Shown here piece after piece: positions 8,760 to 17,239 of a stretch of 33,737 nucleotides of DNA (the stretch's first letter is position 1; each line of letters starts with the position of its first letter). The position numbers and the translations under genes were made by a program. The notes below the pieces were generated by a model. The model was not told where the DNA came from and did no database searches. It saw only the letters and a list, made by a program, of their open reading frames with translations. This DNA is from a virus. The DNA is taken from positions 1 to 33,737 of IMG/VR virus record IMGVR_UViG_3300009103_000100; one strand, given 5' to 3'.

Positions 8760-9260
8760 CTAATCGAACATATTACCACGATAGTCAAACTGATTAGCCC
8801 CCAATATCATACTACCGGGACTATAAGGACCAAGAACAGCCTGACCAACGAGGGTGTTGTTATATTGATAAGTTTTTAATAGTTGATCATATTTATCACA
8901 CAAATCTTTATACATTAAATTTAAATTTTGAGTAACGCCACGTAAATCAATTGCGGAAGGACCGTCTTTGATAGATATGGCGTTTGCTGCTTCTGTTTTT
9001 ACTTCACTACCCAAAAGTATGCAAGCCGACTTGTATACAGTTAGGGTTGTAAAGTCTGTATCATTTTCAGTTATTGGGTCGGGCGAAATAGAAACCGACG
9101 CAACATCTACTGTGTATGTGTTGCTAAAATCAGCATCATTCACTACGTTATAAGCACCCACTGTTAAAATTTGTTTTAATCTTTCATCAGTAAACTTGGC
9201 ATTATCCAAATCTCCAATCAAAGACCTAAACATTAAAACTAAATCTATTTTCCAAGGCAT
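8760..9260 (-). CDS. Putative head-tail connector (adaptor) protein
   Basis: 166 residues. It starts with a helical region (LMFRSLIGDLDNAKFTDERL, then a second helix KQILTVGAYNVVNDADF) and has a further helix around residues 110-130 (LMYKDLCDKYDQLLKTY). Small helical-bundle proteins that open this way, located before head-closure and tail-completion genes, are typical gp6/gp15-like adaptors that dock on the portal. The link is architectural; no diagnostic motif exists. It sits 7 bases after the previous gene and 11 bases before the next. Confidence 0.5.
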   Translation of the reverse strand: MPWKIDLVLMFRSLIGDLDNAKFTDERLKQILTVGAYNVVNDADFSNTYTVDVASVSISPDPITENDTDFTTLTVYKSACILLGSEVKTEAANAISIKDGPSAIDLRGVTQNLNLMYKDLCDKYDQLLKTYQYNNTLVGQAVLGPYSPGSMILGANQFDYRGNMFD

Positions 9261-9267
9261 AAGTCAC

Positions 9268-9597
9268 CTATGATAAGTTTTCATATACTTTAAAATCGCC
9301 CACGGTTGTGTTCCAATTACCAGCAGAAGTAACAACATATGCTTGCAAATGCCATCTTCCAGCAGTATTTAAAACACCACTTTCGGTTATGTATTGAATA
9401 TCGCCATCAGTACCATCTGTAGTAAATACAGCAGTTTTAGTAAAGGTACTACCATCCGGTCTTTTAAAAGTAAATTGTTTTGTTGTTGCTCCACTAATAT
9501 CGGCCACACTGGTGCCGCCACTAGACGTGGTGTCATACACAGTAACACGAAATATCGTGCCAACGTCATCTACGTGTGCTTCTTCTATGAATGCCAT
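9268..9597 (-). CDS. Small beta-sandwich protein, baseplate-upper-protein-like
   Basis: 109 residues, begins MAFIEEAHVDDVGTIFRVTV. It is an Ig-like beta pattern with TTKQFTFKRPDGSTFTKTAV and a GRWHLQAYVVTSAGNW strand pair. This resembles the N-terminal beta-sandwich of BppU-type baseplate proteins, where a 'KPDG' turn precedes the same F/W strand. It is the first gene after the fibre block and has a candidate promoter just upstream, with its Shine-Dalgarno held in a short inverted repeat. The fold call is moderate and the role is not settled. Confidence 0.5.
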   Translation of the reverse strand: MAFIEEAHVDDVGTIFRVTVYDTTSSGGTSVADISGATTKQFTFKRPDGSTFTKTAVFTTDGTDGDIQYITESGVLNTAGRWHLQAYVVTSAGNWNTTVGDFKVYENLS

Positions 9598-9600
9598 TTA

Positions 9601-9617
9601 TATACCCCTCCGGTATA
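9601..9617 (-). promoter_or_regulatory. Hairpin with Shine-Dalgarno in its loop
   Basis: TATACC (9601-9606) and GGTATA (9612-9617) form a perfect 6-bp stem; the 5-base loop on the transcribed strand is GGAGG, the ribosome-binding core of the gene starting at 9597. It lies three bases downstream of the GTGTA core at 9625-9621, so depending on the transcript start it either folds in the mRNA or acts as a DNA dyad. Confidence 0.5.
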
Positions 9618-9632
9618 ATATACACAATTATT
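9612..9632 (-). promoter_or_regulatory. Candidate late promoter, copy 6 (neck operon)
   Basis: The minus strand reads AATAATTGTGTATATTATAC, with the GTGTA core at 9625-9621. It is located between the stop of the S74 fibre gene and the ATG at 9597, about 25 bases from the start codon, the same spacing as copies 3 and 4. Confidence 0.5.
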
Positions 9633-9635
9633 TTA

Positions 9636-11360
9636 TCACTGTGAATTTTTAAGTTGTTCAATTTCCTGCTTTAGTTCTTTAACGGCCTGAATCAAAATCA
9701 CAGTAAGCTTCCCATAGTCAACAGCCTTGTGCCCCCTCCATAAAGATACTAACTCTGGAAAGATTTGTTCTACCTCCTGAGCTATCAAGCCAAAATCATG
9801 ACCCATTTTGCCATCATGTTCATCAAAAGCAGTTTGGTTCCAATCAAATTCTACTGGTCTGAACGCATCAATTTTGTCAAGACCATTAACACTTAAATTC
9901 ACTATGTTGTCTTTTAATTCTTCATCAGAAAGACCCGCCCCGGCTGATGCTAAAGTAATTGCCCCATCGGCATTGGTAATGGTCATATTGGAACCCTGAG
10001 TTAAGGTGGCTACCGCCGGACCACTAGTGCCACCTATTAACAATTCACCATTCCCGTCCATGGCCGCTGCCGCCACCGTGTCTGTACCACTATCTTGGGT
10101 AATTAGGACCGCTTTATCGGCAAAAGAAGTAGCATTAGTACCCCCATAAGCTACCGCAACCGTTGCTAACTCAACATTAATTTCGGTATCTGGATCTTCC
10201 GTAACCGAAAAACGAGAAGAAAAATCTAAAGTGGCTATATCTGAACCGCCCACCGCGCTATCGTTACTCTTAACGGCGTTCATCGTTCCGGCACCACCCC
10301 CAGCAGACTCCCAATTAGGAACGTTACCATTCATTTTAAGAATATGGTTATCAGTACCTTTGGCGAGTCTAACAAAAGAAGTTCCGTTATGATAAAGAAT
10401 ATCACCTTCAGCATTTGAGCCGAAAGCAATATTCGCCGTATTACCAGAGGCATATGCGGCAACACCTGAAACATAAGTATTTACATTATCCGCCCAAGCC
10501 ACATCTGTGCCATCAGAAGTCAATACTTGATCAGCACCCCCCAAAGCTAATGCGGCGGGATCACCATTACTATCACCATAAATAATCTTACCTCTAACAA
10601 GACCAGCCATTTTAGCAAGTGTTATCCCATCATCCTTAACTCTTATGGCATCGCTATTAGTTTCTATAGTGGAATCATCTACATTAACCGCCATAACAGA
10701 ATTGGATTTGGTTAATCCATCGCCAGCAAAAAGATTAGCAAGATCGTCCGTACTACCCTTAGAGGCCGCCCCAGTAGCTCCGCCATCTAAGAAAATTAAA
10801 TGATCCCCATGAGCAATTGTAGCAGCCGCAGACTCAGACAAATCAACATCTACCTGATCTGCTTGAACATCAATAAGTGTTCCGGCGCCAACAGCAAATG
10901 TTCTATCCGAGGCTATCGTCCCACCTCCGGTTAAACCATCCCCAGCAGTAAGACTAACCGTAGCGGGGGCCCCCGCAATGGTTTGTGTGGTGCCATCACT
11001 AAACCTAATACCCTGATGAAAGTTGCCAGTGCCAAAAACATCTAATTGATAAGCAGGAAGGACACCACTACCAATACCAACATTTCTACCATACTGGCCT
11101 ATTTTTACATCACCAGAAGCATCGGCCTCAACAAGAGGAAGACCCGTAATATCAGAGACACTAAATATAGTGCCGCTAGCAAGATTATCACTTATGGAAA
11201 GTAACTGACCATGAGTACCCTCAAAAGATAGCTCAGATGTTCCCGACGCTGGTACAACGCCAGATACTATAGTTAATTTTATAGCATTTGGCACACCAGT
11301 AGCTCTGAAATCTATAAATGGTTCTCCGCTACCGGGAGCAATTAAAATATCTTGTGTCAT
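9636..11360 (-). CDS. Tail fibre with C-terminal Peptidase S74 chaperone domain
   Basis: 574 residues. The N-terminal ~130 residues have the fibre pattern GSGEPFIDFRATGVPNAIKL, SFEGTHGQLLSISDNLASG and NVGIGSGVLPAYQLDVFG. A middle repetitive shaft follows (GDGLTGGGTIASDRTF). Residues about 300-350 carry a module with SNAEGDILYHNGTSFVRLAK that is shared with the 1312-residue fibre. Residues 478-574 are a Peptidase S74 intramolecular chaperone: SDEELKDNI with Ser478 and Lys483 at the five-residue spacing of the endosialidase Ser-Lys dyad, then HDFGLIAQEVEQIFPELV and a C-terminal coiled coil. Cleavage is expected just before Ser478 after trimer folding. The start overlaps the LamG gene stop (TAATG). 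Confidence 0.85.
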   Translation of the reverse strand: MTQDILIAPGSGEPFIDFRATGVPNAIKLTIVSGVVPASGTSELSFEGTHGQLLSISDNLASGTIFSVSDITGLPLVEADASGDVKIGQYGRNVGIGSGVLPAYQLDVFGTGNFHQGIRFSDGTTQTIAGAPATVSLTAGDGLTGGGTIASDRTFAVGAGTLIDVQADQVDVDLSESAAATIAHGDHLIFLDGGATGAASKGSTDDLANLFAGDGLTKSNSVMAVNVDDSTIETNSDAIRVKDDGITLAKMAGLVRGKIIYGDSNGDPAALALGGADQVLTSDGTDVAWADNVNTYVSGVAAYASGNTANIAFGSNAEGDILYHNGTSFVRLAKGTDNHILKMNGNVPNWESAGGGAGTMNAVKSNDSAVGGSDIATLDFSSRFSVTEDPDTEINVELATVAVAYGGTNATSFADKAVLITQDSGTDTVAAAAMDGNGELLIGGTSGPAVATLTQGSNMTITNADGAITLASAGAGLSDEELKDNIVNLSVNGLDKIDAFRPVEFDWNQTAFDEHDGKMGHDFGLIAQEVEQIFPELVSLWRGHKAVDYGKLTVILIQAVKELKQEIEQLKNSQ

Positions 11361-12058
11361 TATGCAAATCTCCCTTTAGTAGCATTATAATTCTGTTTAA
11401 TTTCGCCATGAGATAGGGCTTTGCTGTATACGGCTATTTGGGCTACTTTTATATTTGCATATGTGTTAAAGCGACCAATATAATTAACCTTGCCGCTGTT
11501 GTAGTCTATCTCATTCCCAGTTCCACCATCGGTCCCTCCATCATCAACACCATTAATATAAATAGTAGAACTGGTAAGACTTGCAAACACAGCACAAACA
11601 TTGTACCATGTGCCCACGGCCATTGTTGTGGTTCCCGTTTTAAATCTTCTTCTAGAGTCAGCGACTGGTCCCCACGTTCCCGTATTCATTTGTATAACAT
11701 TGTCTGTAGTTTTAGTTACCCAAAATCCTCCATAGTATGTAGAAGCGTAAGCAGATCTCCAAATAGGATCTAATTCGCCCGCCTCATTAAACATTACCCA
11801 AGAATTAAGAGTAAAAGGAAAATCTGGCTGAACTGTATCTGCCGGAAATTTAACCCTATCGTTAGTTCCGTCAAGGTTTATATATCCACCATTAAGATCG
11901 CTAAAAGTTGGGCCATTTACAAGTTCGCCCTCCTGACTAGAACCTAAAGCACTAAGATCATTCCAAGCAGTTCCTCCATCATAGCTACGCTTTGAAGCCG
12001 CATCTACACAAAAGATCAACTTATCGCTAACAATCTTAGCTCCACGATTCATGCCCAT
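11360..12058 (-). CDS. LamG/concanavalin A-like lectin-type virion protein (copy B)
   Basis: 232 residues. The pattern is a LamG jelly roll: GGYINLDGTNDRVKF, FTLNSWVMFNE, GTWYNVCAVF, STIYINGVDDGG, and the closing strand KVAQIAVYSKALSHGEIKQN. It is a paralogue of the gene at 12310-12984, sharing VDAASKRSYD-like N-termini and ending KGRFA. Such domains on phage virions bind carbohydrates, often decorating fibres or capsids. No enzymatic residues are visible. It begins one base after the 84-residue gene ends, and its last codons supply the AGGGAG ribosome site of the S74 fibre gene. The fold is well supported; the ligand is unknown. Confidence 0.75.
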   Translation of the reverse strand: MGMNRGAKIVSDKLIFCVDAASKRSYDGGTAWNDLSALGSSQEGELVNGPTFSDLNGGYINLDGTNDRVKFPADTVQPDFPFTLNSWVMFNEAGELDPIWRSAYASTYYGGFWVTKTTDNVIQMNTGTWGPVADSRRRFKTGTTTMAVGTWYNVCAVFASLTSSTIYINGVDDGGTDGGTGNEIDYNSGKVNYIGRFNTYANIKVAQIAVYSKALSHGEIKQNYNATKGRFA

Positions 12059-12313
12059 TTATTCTGTATCCTCCCAAACTGATGTGTGTAATATGGCCAA
12101 TATTTCAGCATGATCATATTCTTGGCTTTTGCTAGAACAAGCAGCAACACTAGATGGTTGAGATCCATCATACTTAACAAATGTCTGCGACTCGTCTATG
12201 CTGTATCGCAAAGTATCTGCCGAAGTTTCGAGAACCTGAGTAAAGTCTATATTACTAACATCAGAGGCCGATATAATAACCCAATGCCTGCCATCATATA
12301 AAGAATGCGTCAT
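12059..12313 (-). CDS. Small hypothetical protein between the two LamG genes
   Basis: 84 residues, begins MTHSLYDGRHWVIISASDVS. The start overlaps the LamG gene stop by four bases (ATGA) and uses an AGGGAGG ribosome site contained in the LamG C-terminal codons. It contains FTQVLETSADTLRYSIDESQ, where Ser/Thr and acidic residues alternate with hydrophobics. The family is unknown to me. Its tight coupling to fibre and lectin-like genes suggests a virion accessory role such as a fibre chaperone; this is inference. Confidence 0.5.
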   Translation of the reverse strand: MTHSLYDGRHWVIISASDVSNIDFTQVLETSADTLRYSIDESQTFVKYDGSQPSSVAACSSKSQEYDHAEILAILHTSVWEDTE

Positions 12314-12984
12314 ACAAACCTCCCTCTAGTTGCTTGATAATTTTGTTTAACTTCATCTGCTGTCAAACCCTTATCATAAATAAGTAATTGTGACATCCTG
12401 ATGCCAGCATAGTTACTTTTAACAGCGCCAATACGGGCTGGTTTACTACTACCATAATTTAAAGCGATGCCAGATCCATCATAGGTTCCACCATCATCTA
12501 CTCCATTAATGTAAATAGACATATCGGTTTCCCCCCTCCAAACACAGGCAATATGATACCAAGTATCGGCAACCAATGTTGATGTGCCAGCCTTACCTCG
12601 TCGATCAGAGGTTCCACCACCGCTTCCATCACCATAGTGACATTTGATCTTGTTATCTGTTGCTTTTTGTACCCAAAAACCAAAATAATCTGAAGAATGA
12701 TACGAAGAATCAAAAATGGGATCATTCGCATCCACCGCAGAAAATAATACCCAACAACTTAACGAACATGGTAACGCGGGCGATATAACATCATTACCAA
12801 GGTCAATATAATCATTACTGCCATCAAGCAAAATATAACCACCATTACCAACATTAAATGTGGGACTATTAGTTAAAGTGCCATTTAATTCTCCAACCAG
12901 ATCATCCAAGGTTGAATTATCATAGCTGCGCTTACTAGCAGGATCTACCGCAAAAATCAATCCATCAGTTACTACTTTGGCCAT
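12310..12984 (-). CDS. LamG/concanavalin A-like lectin-type virion protein (copy A)
   Basis: 224 residues, begins MAKVVTDGLIFAVDPASKRS. LamG strands are visible: GGYILLDGSNDYIDLGNDV, CSLSCWVLFSA, DTWYHIACVWRG, MSIYINGVDDGGTYDG and the ending MSQLLIYDKGLTADEVKQNY, then QATRGRFV. Identity to copy B is spread along the whole length, so this is a gene duplication. The ATG overlaps the end of the large fibre gene by 13 bases, with GGAGGTGGA directly before it. A receptor-binding or surface-adhesion role is likely from family knowledge. Confidence 0.75.
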   Translation of the reverse strand: MAKVVTDGLIFAVDPASKRSYDNSTLDDLVGELNGTLTNSPTFNVGNGGYILLDGSNDYIDLGNDVISPALPCSLSCWVLFSAVDANDPIFDSSYHSSDYFGFWVQKATDNKIKCHYGDGSGGGTSDRRGKAGTSTLVADTWYHIACVWRGETDMSIYINGVDDGGTYDGSGIALNYGSSKPARIGAVKSNYAGIRMSQLLIYDKGLTADEVKQNYQATRGRFV

Positions 12985-15900
12985 TCCACCTCCAGTGGAT
13001 CAATGTCCTTACGGGTTGCGTGAACTGTATAGTAAGCATTTACACGCTTATCGGAACGTAAATACACCTTGTTATCTTCTATTCTGTCTACAAACAAACT
13101 TGGCTGACTATAACCTTTAGCTGTTAATTGAACAGTTATTGAACTTTCATCAACCAATCCAATCCAATAATCTGGTAATTCTATAATATTATCCTCAACA
13201 ACGCCCCTAACATATACCCCATTTTCTGGACCTTCCAAAGATCCATGCTGTAACCTCATACCCTCTTTTGTTGGGTGGTCTATAACAAAAGCCTTAAGGC
13301 TTGCCATAAGAGTTCCGTTAATAGTTAGTACATTGCTGGTCTTGTTCCATGTGAGATCGGCATCACCACCAAAACTACTACTATCATTAAATTGAATTTG
13401 GGTATTAGAACCACCGGGGCTTCCGCCTCCAGCAGCCGCCTCCCAATTGGGGGTATTGCCATCCATAGTTAAGACGTGATTATCTGTACCTTTGGCAAGC
13501 CTAGTGAAAGAGGTTCCATTATGATATAAAATATCTCCTTCCGCATTAGAACCAAAGGCGATGTTAGCTGTATTCCCAGAAGCGTAAGTAGCAATGCCTG
13601 AAGTAGAAATAAGCGACGTGGCAACGCCAGAAACAGTATTGAATGATGTAGCTTGACCTGAAGCATAATTAGCAATACCCGAAGTTGCAACAATATCTCC
13701 TTCGTTTTCAATAGCTTGCCCGGAAGCATAATTCGCAACGCCAGAAACATAATTAAAATCTGTTGAGCTGACAGATTCGGCTTCCCAGTTTGGGGAATTT
13801 CCGTTCATCTTTAGTATATAATCATCAGTACCTTTTGCCAGCCTAATAAAACTAGTTCCGTTGTGGTAAAGAATATCCCCTTCCGCGTTCGATCCGAAAG
13901 TAATATTAGCGGTATTGCCAGAAGCGTATGTCGCAATTCCAGAAGTGGATATTAAGGCGGTGGCTGTCCCAGAGGCGTCAATTAAAGCTAAAATATCTGA
14001 TTCATTTGCAATTGCTTGACCCGATGCGTAATTAGCTATTCCAGAAGTGGCAATTATATTAGTGGCATTTGTTAGTGAATTGCCAGAGGCATAGTTGGCT
14101 ATGCCAGATACTGCTACAATATCCCCCTCGTTTTCAATAGCCTGCCCGGAACTGTAAACAGCTATACCAGAAACATAATTTAGCTGCGCCGTAGTAACAT
14201 CACCCCCACCACCAGCGTCTTCTTCCCAATTAGGCACATTGCCATTCATTTTAAGAATGTAATCATCGCTTCCTTTAGCCAGTCTCACGAAATTTGTACC
14301 GTTATGGTAAAGTATATCTCCTTCAGCGTTGGAGCCAAACGATATATTTGCAGTATTTCCAGACGCATAGGCAGCAATGCCAGATGTAGATACTAAAGAT
14401 GTAGCGGTGCCAGAGGCATCAAGCAAAGCAAGAATATCACTTTCGTTTTCAATAGCTTGTCCAGAAGCGTAATTGGCGATTCCAGAAACCGCAACAATAT
14501 CCGACTCGTTCGCAATTGCTTGGCCCGAACTATAAACAGCTATGCCCGATACGTAATTTAGCTGAGTAGTGGTTACATCTCCAGCAGCAGATTCCTCCCA
14601 GTTTGGCACATTTCCATCCATGGTGAGAACATAGTTGTCAGTACCCTTAGCGAGTCTGACAAAAGTTGTGCCATTATGGTATAGTATATCGCCCTCAGCA
14701 TTGGACCCAAAAGAAATATTGGCGGTATTTCCAGACGCATAAACCGCAATACCCGAAGTAGAGACTAAAGAGGTTGCAGTTCCAGAAGCGTTTAGCAAAG
14801 CCAGAATATCTGACTCATTTTCTATGGCTTGTCCTGATGCATAATTGGCTATACCAGAAACAGCAACAATATCGCCCTCATTAGCTATGGCTTGACCTGA
14901 AGCATATGTTGCAACACCAGATGTGTATGTATCGACACCACCAATTGCGGAACCATTAAAATACAAACTACCGCCAACATTATACAAAGTATTGCTTGTG
15001 ACATTTGGCGTATTGCTAGACAACACAACACCTGAATTTCCTACAATTAAACCACTAGACTGTATTAAGGCATCATAACCAAAAACATCTAATTTATAAG
15101 AAGGGCTCGATGTGCCGATACCCACCAAATCATTTGCAGCATTTGTTCTTATGAGATTATTATCATTCTCACCCTTAACCTGAAAGTCAATATCATTTTC
15201 GCCATTGTTGACCCTAACGATATCCTGCGACGTTTCATCCAGTGTGAGCATCGTAAGATTGCCAGCCACAAGGTCTATTTGATCACCTCGGAACCTGATG
15301 TAAGTGTTTGTGTCTCCATTATGCTTAATATATTCCTTCACATATATATCATCAAAAGTGGGAGTAGCGTTGCCATCAAACTGACCAGAAGCATAATTAG
15401 CAATGCCAGAAACAGCAACAATATCCCCTTCATTTTCTATTGCCTGACCAGAAGCGTAAGTGGCCACTCCAGAAACATAACTAACATCTGTTGCAGTGGT
15501 TTCTATTGGTAAACCATTCCAATAAAGAGCACTCCCGACATTATATAGAGTGGCGGCAGTAGAGGCGGGAGTAATGTCCGCTAATTTAAGACCATTACCA
15601 CTAGCATGTACAGCATTTGTGGTTAAAACTCCAGAGTTACTTAGGGCCGCAACAGATGCCCCCGCAGACGTTTGCCAATCACTCAATAGCGCGGATTGAG
15701 CAGCGGCGGATTTTATAACTAAGCCCTTTTTTGTAGCAGAAGCAATACCAACATATAAGGTATCTTCAAGCGTAACATCAGCAGCACCAACAGCAAGCAT
15801 CTTATTTTGCATATCCCCTTTTATAAGGGTTCTGCTACTAGATGGAGCACCATTTCCCACATATAAATAATCATTACTAGAATTGCTTTGTCCAGCACTT

Positions 15901-16910
15901 GGGCCTATATATATGCTATCATTAGCAGAAGAACTTTTACCAGCCTGATAACCAACACCAATAGATTTGGCTGCCCCCGCCGCCGACTGGCCAGCCATGT
16001 GGCCCACCCAAATAGAATTTTCACCAGCGGCCTCATATCCAGCCTTATAGCCTATGGCGACATAATAATCATCATCCATAGTGTAGCCAGAATCACTACC
16101 AATTGAAATACTGTAACTACCAACCTGATATCCAGCATTATTTCCTATTGCCACAAAATCAAATTCATAAGCTTCTCTACCAGCTCGATAGCCAATGGCG
16201 GTAGACCTAGACCTCATTCTACTTCCAGCCTGATAACCAACAGCAACAGAAGAAGCTATGGCAGTAGTATAATCTGTTTCATAGGGGCCAGCTTGTGTTC
16301 CTATGCTTACATTGTAGGCTCCAGCATTATTTGCAGTAGAGGCATCGACACCAATAACCACGTTCTCATAACCAGAAGTAATACCAGAAGCGGCCCCATC
16401 GCCAATAAGAATATTTTTCGAGTTTGATGGGCCAGTAGAATCCCCAATCAATAAGCTTTGATTGGTGTGGTCAAAAGAAAGTATATGGGTAGAGCTTGGG
16501 GTGCCACTTGAATTAACATCTGTTAATTCTCCTATTTTTGCATCTTTTACAAGTGTGCCATTATTAAAATATAGCCCAGAAGGACCGACAACAACTTCAC
16601 CATCAAGATTTCTAAACACACTTCTGTCGGATGGGTATGTTATAAATACTACACCACTTCCACCAAGATTTACATGACTATTACTATTAGAGCTAACGAG
16701 AACTGTGGTGCGGACCATATTCCCATCACCAAAGGTTCCAATACCCACTTCCCACTTATCATTTTCTGTAATGGTGTAATAAGTAGTATCACCGCTGTTT
16801 AACACAGAACTAAATGCGGCAAAACCAGTGGAAGTCCCGGTAAATGATATATCTCCAGTTCCCGTGCTATTGGTGAGCTGTTTTATCCTATCGCCAACTT
16901 TAAGTGCCAT
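12972..16910 (-). CDS. Large tail fibre with YadA-like head repeats and shared modular repeats
   Basis: 1312 residues. Residues 1-100 are the phage-fibre N-terminal domain (GDRIKQLTNSTGTGDISF, TYYTITENDKWEVGIGTF). Residues about 165-355 are YadA/haemagglutinin-like left-handed repeats of the type AIGYRAG, VAIGYKAG, SIGVGYQAG. Residues about 490-1180 hold SGIANYASGQAIENE units and four copies of a module with SNAEGDILYHNGTSFxRLAK. The last ~110 residues (KAFVIDHPTKEGMRLQHGSL, then a beta domain with LYLRSDK-like strands and HATRKDIDPLEVEWPK) form a C-terminal domain I recall from other marine phage fibres; there is no S74 dyad. It is a trimeric receptor-binding fibre. The ribosome site is GAGGG, eight bases upstream. 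Confidence 0.85.
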   Translation of the reverse strand: MALKVGDRIKQLTNSTGTGDISFTGTSTGFAAFSSVLNSGDTTYYTITENDKWEVGIGTFGDGNMVRTTVLVSSNSNSHVNLGGSGVVFITYPSDRSVFRNLDGEVVVGPSGLYFNNGTLVKDAKIGELTDVNSSGTPSSTHILSFDHTNQSLLIGDSTGPSNSKNILIGDGAASGITSGYENVVIGVDASTANNAGAYNVSIGTQAGPYETDYTTAIASSVAVGYQAGSRMRSRSTAIGYRAGREAYEFDFVAIGNNAGYQVGSYSISIGSDSGYTMDDDYYVAIGYKAGYEAAGENSIWVGHMAGQSAAGAAKSIGVGYQAGKSSSANDSIYIGPSAGQSNSSNDYLYVGNGAPSSSRTLIKGDMQNKMLAVGAADVTLEDTLYVGIASATKKGLVIKSAAAQSALLSDWQTSAGASVAALSNSGVLTTNAVHASGNGLKLADITPASTAATLYNVGSALYWNGLPIETTATDVSYVSGVATYASGQAIENEGDIVAVSGIANYASGQFDGNATPTFDDIYVKEYIKHNGDTNTYIRFRGDQIDLVAGNLTMLTLDETSQDIVRVNNGENDIDFQVKGENDNNLIRTNAANDLVGIGTSSPSYKLDVFGYDALIQSSGLIVGNSGVVLSSNTPNVTSNTLYNVGGSLYFNGSAIGGVDTYTSGVATYASGQAIANEGDIVAVSGIANYASGQAIENESDILALLNASGTATSLVSTSGIAVYASGNTANISFGSNAEGDILYHNGTTFVRLAKGTDNYVLTMDGNVPNWEESAAGDVTTTQLNYVSGIAVYSSGQAIANESDIVAVSGIANYASGQAIENESDILALLDASGTATSLVSTSGIAAYASGNTANISFGSNAEGDILYHNGTNFVRLAKGSDDYILKMNGNVPNWEEDAGGGGDVTTAQLNYVSGIAVYSSGQAIENEGDIVAVSGIANYASGNSLTNATNIIATSGIANYASGQAIANESDILALIDASGTATALISTSGIATYASGNTANITFGSNAEGDILYHNGTSFIRLAKGTDDYILKMNGNSPNWEAESVSSTDFNYVSGVANYASGQAIENEGDIVATSGIANYASGQATSFNTVSGVATSLISTSGIATYASGNTANIAFGSNAEGDILYHNGTSFTRLAKGTDNHVLTMDGNTPNWEAAAGGGSPGGSNTQIQFNDSSSFGGDADLTWNKTSNVLTINGTLMASLKAFVIDHPTKEGMRLQHGSLEGPENGVYVRGVVEDNIIELPDYWIGLVDESSITVQLTAKGYSQPSLFVDRIEDNKVYLRSDKRVNAYYTVHATRKDIDPLEVEWPK
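13430..14730 (-). repeat. Four-copy coding repeat in the large fibre
   Basis: Four modules of about 45 residues, each with NTANI-F-GSNAEGDILYHNG and an ending N-G-N-x-P-N-W-E, lie at about 13430-13575, 13785-13925, 14225-14370 and 14590-14730. They are joined by variable numbers of SGIANYASGQ units. A fifth copy is in the S74 fibre at about 10305-10450. Amino acids are nearly constant whereas codon third positions differ between copies. Confidence 0.8.
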
Positions 16911-16950
16911 AGCGCGTACCCTCAGATGAAATTATTTTAAAAACTTGCCA

Positions 16951-17238
16951 CTAATCGTTTGTAATATCTGGAGGAGTTGGTTGTGGTAATGCTTCTTTTT
17001 CCTTTTTAAGCTCATACGCTATAGTGTTTTCCATTAAAAAGGTTCGAGTCATACGATTAGCAAATTGGTTTCTAGTTTCTGGATTGGTTATAAATTCTGG
17101 ATTTGTCTCTGGGTCTTCTGGAATCGCCCCATTAAAATTTGGATTAGAGATTTGAGCGCTGTATCCATAATTAGCGCATAAAGCGGTAATCACTCTATCC
17201 ACATCGCCATCAGCAATATTTATGCAAAATTGCGCCAT
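16951..17238 (-). CDS. Small conserved-looking phage protein, unknown function
   Basis: 95 residues, begins MAQFCINIADGDVDRVITAL, with an N-terminal helical part and a Pro/Asn/Glu-rich middle (PEDPETNPEFITNPETRNQF), then a helix ending PQPTPPDITND. I recall similar short genes next to fibre or capsid genes in marine phages, without a named function. GAGGAG lies five bases before the ATG and overlaps the stop region of the previous gene, indicating coupling. A virion or assembly role is plausible from position. Confidence 0.5.
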   Translation of the reverse strand: MAQFCINIADGDVDRVITALCANYGYSAQISNPNFNGAIPEDPETNPEFITNPETRNQFANRMTRTFLMENTIAYELKKEKEALPQPTPPDITND

Positions 17239-17239
17239 T

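Noticed and set aside
11360-12984. Diversity-generating retroelement acting on the LamG pair
   Set aside because: No reverse transcriptase or template repeat is visible, and the paralogues differ along the whole length rather than at adenine-type positions of a 3' block.
13430-15500. CRISPR-like array from the repeated fibre units
   Set aside because: The repeats are in-frame coding, unequal at the nucleotide level, and have no regular unique spacers.
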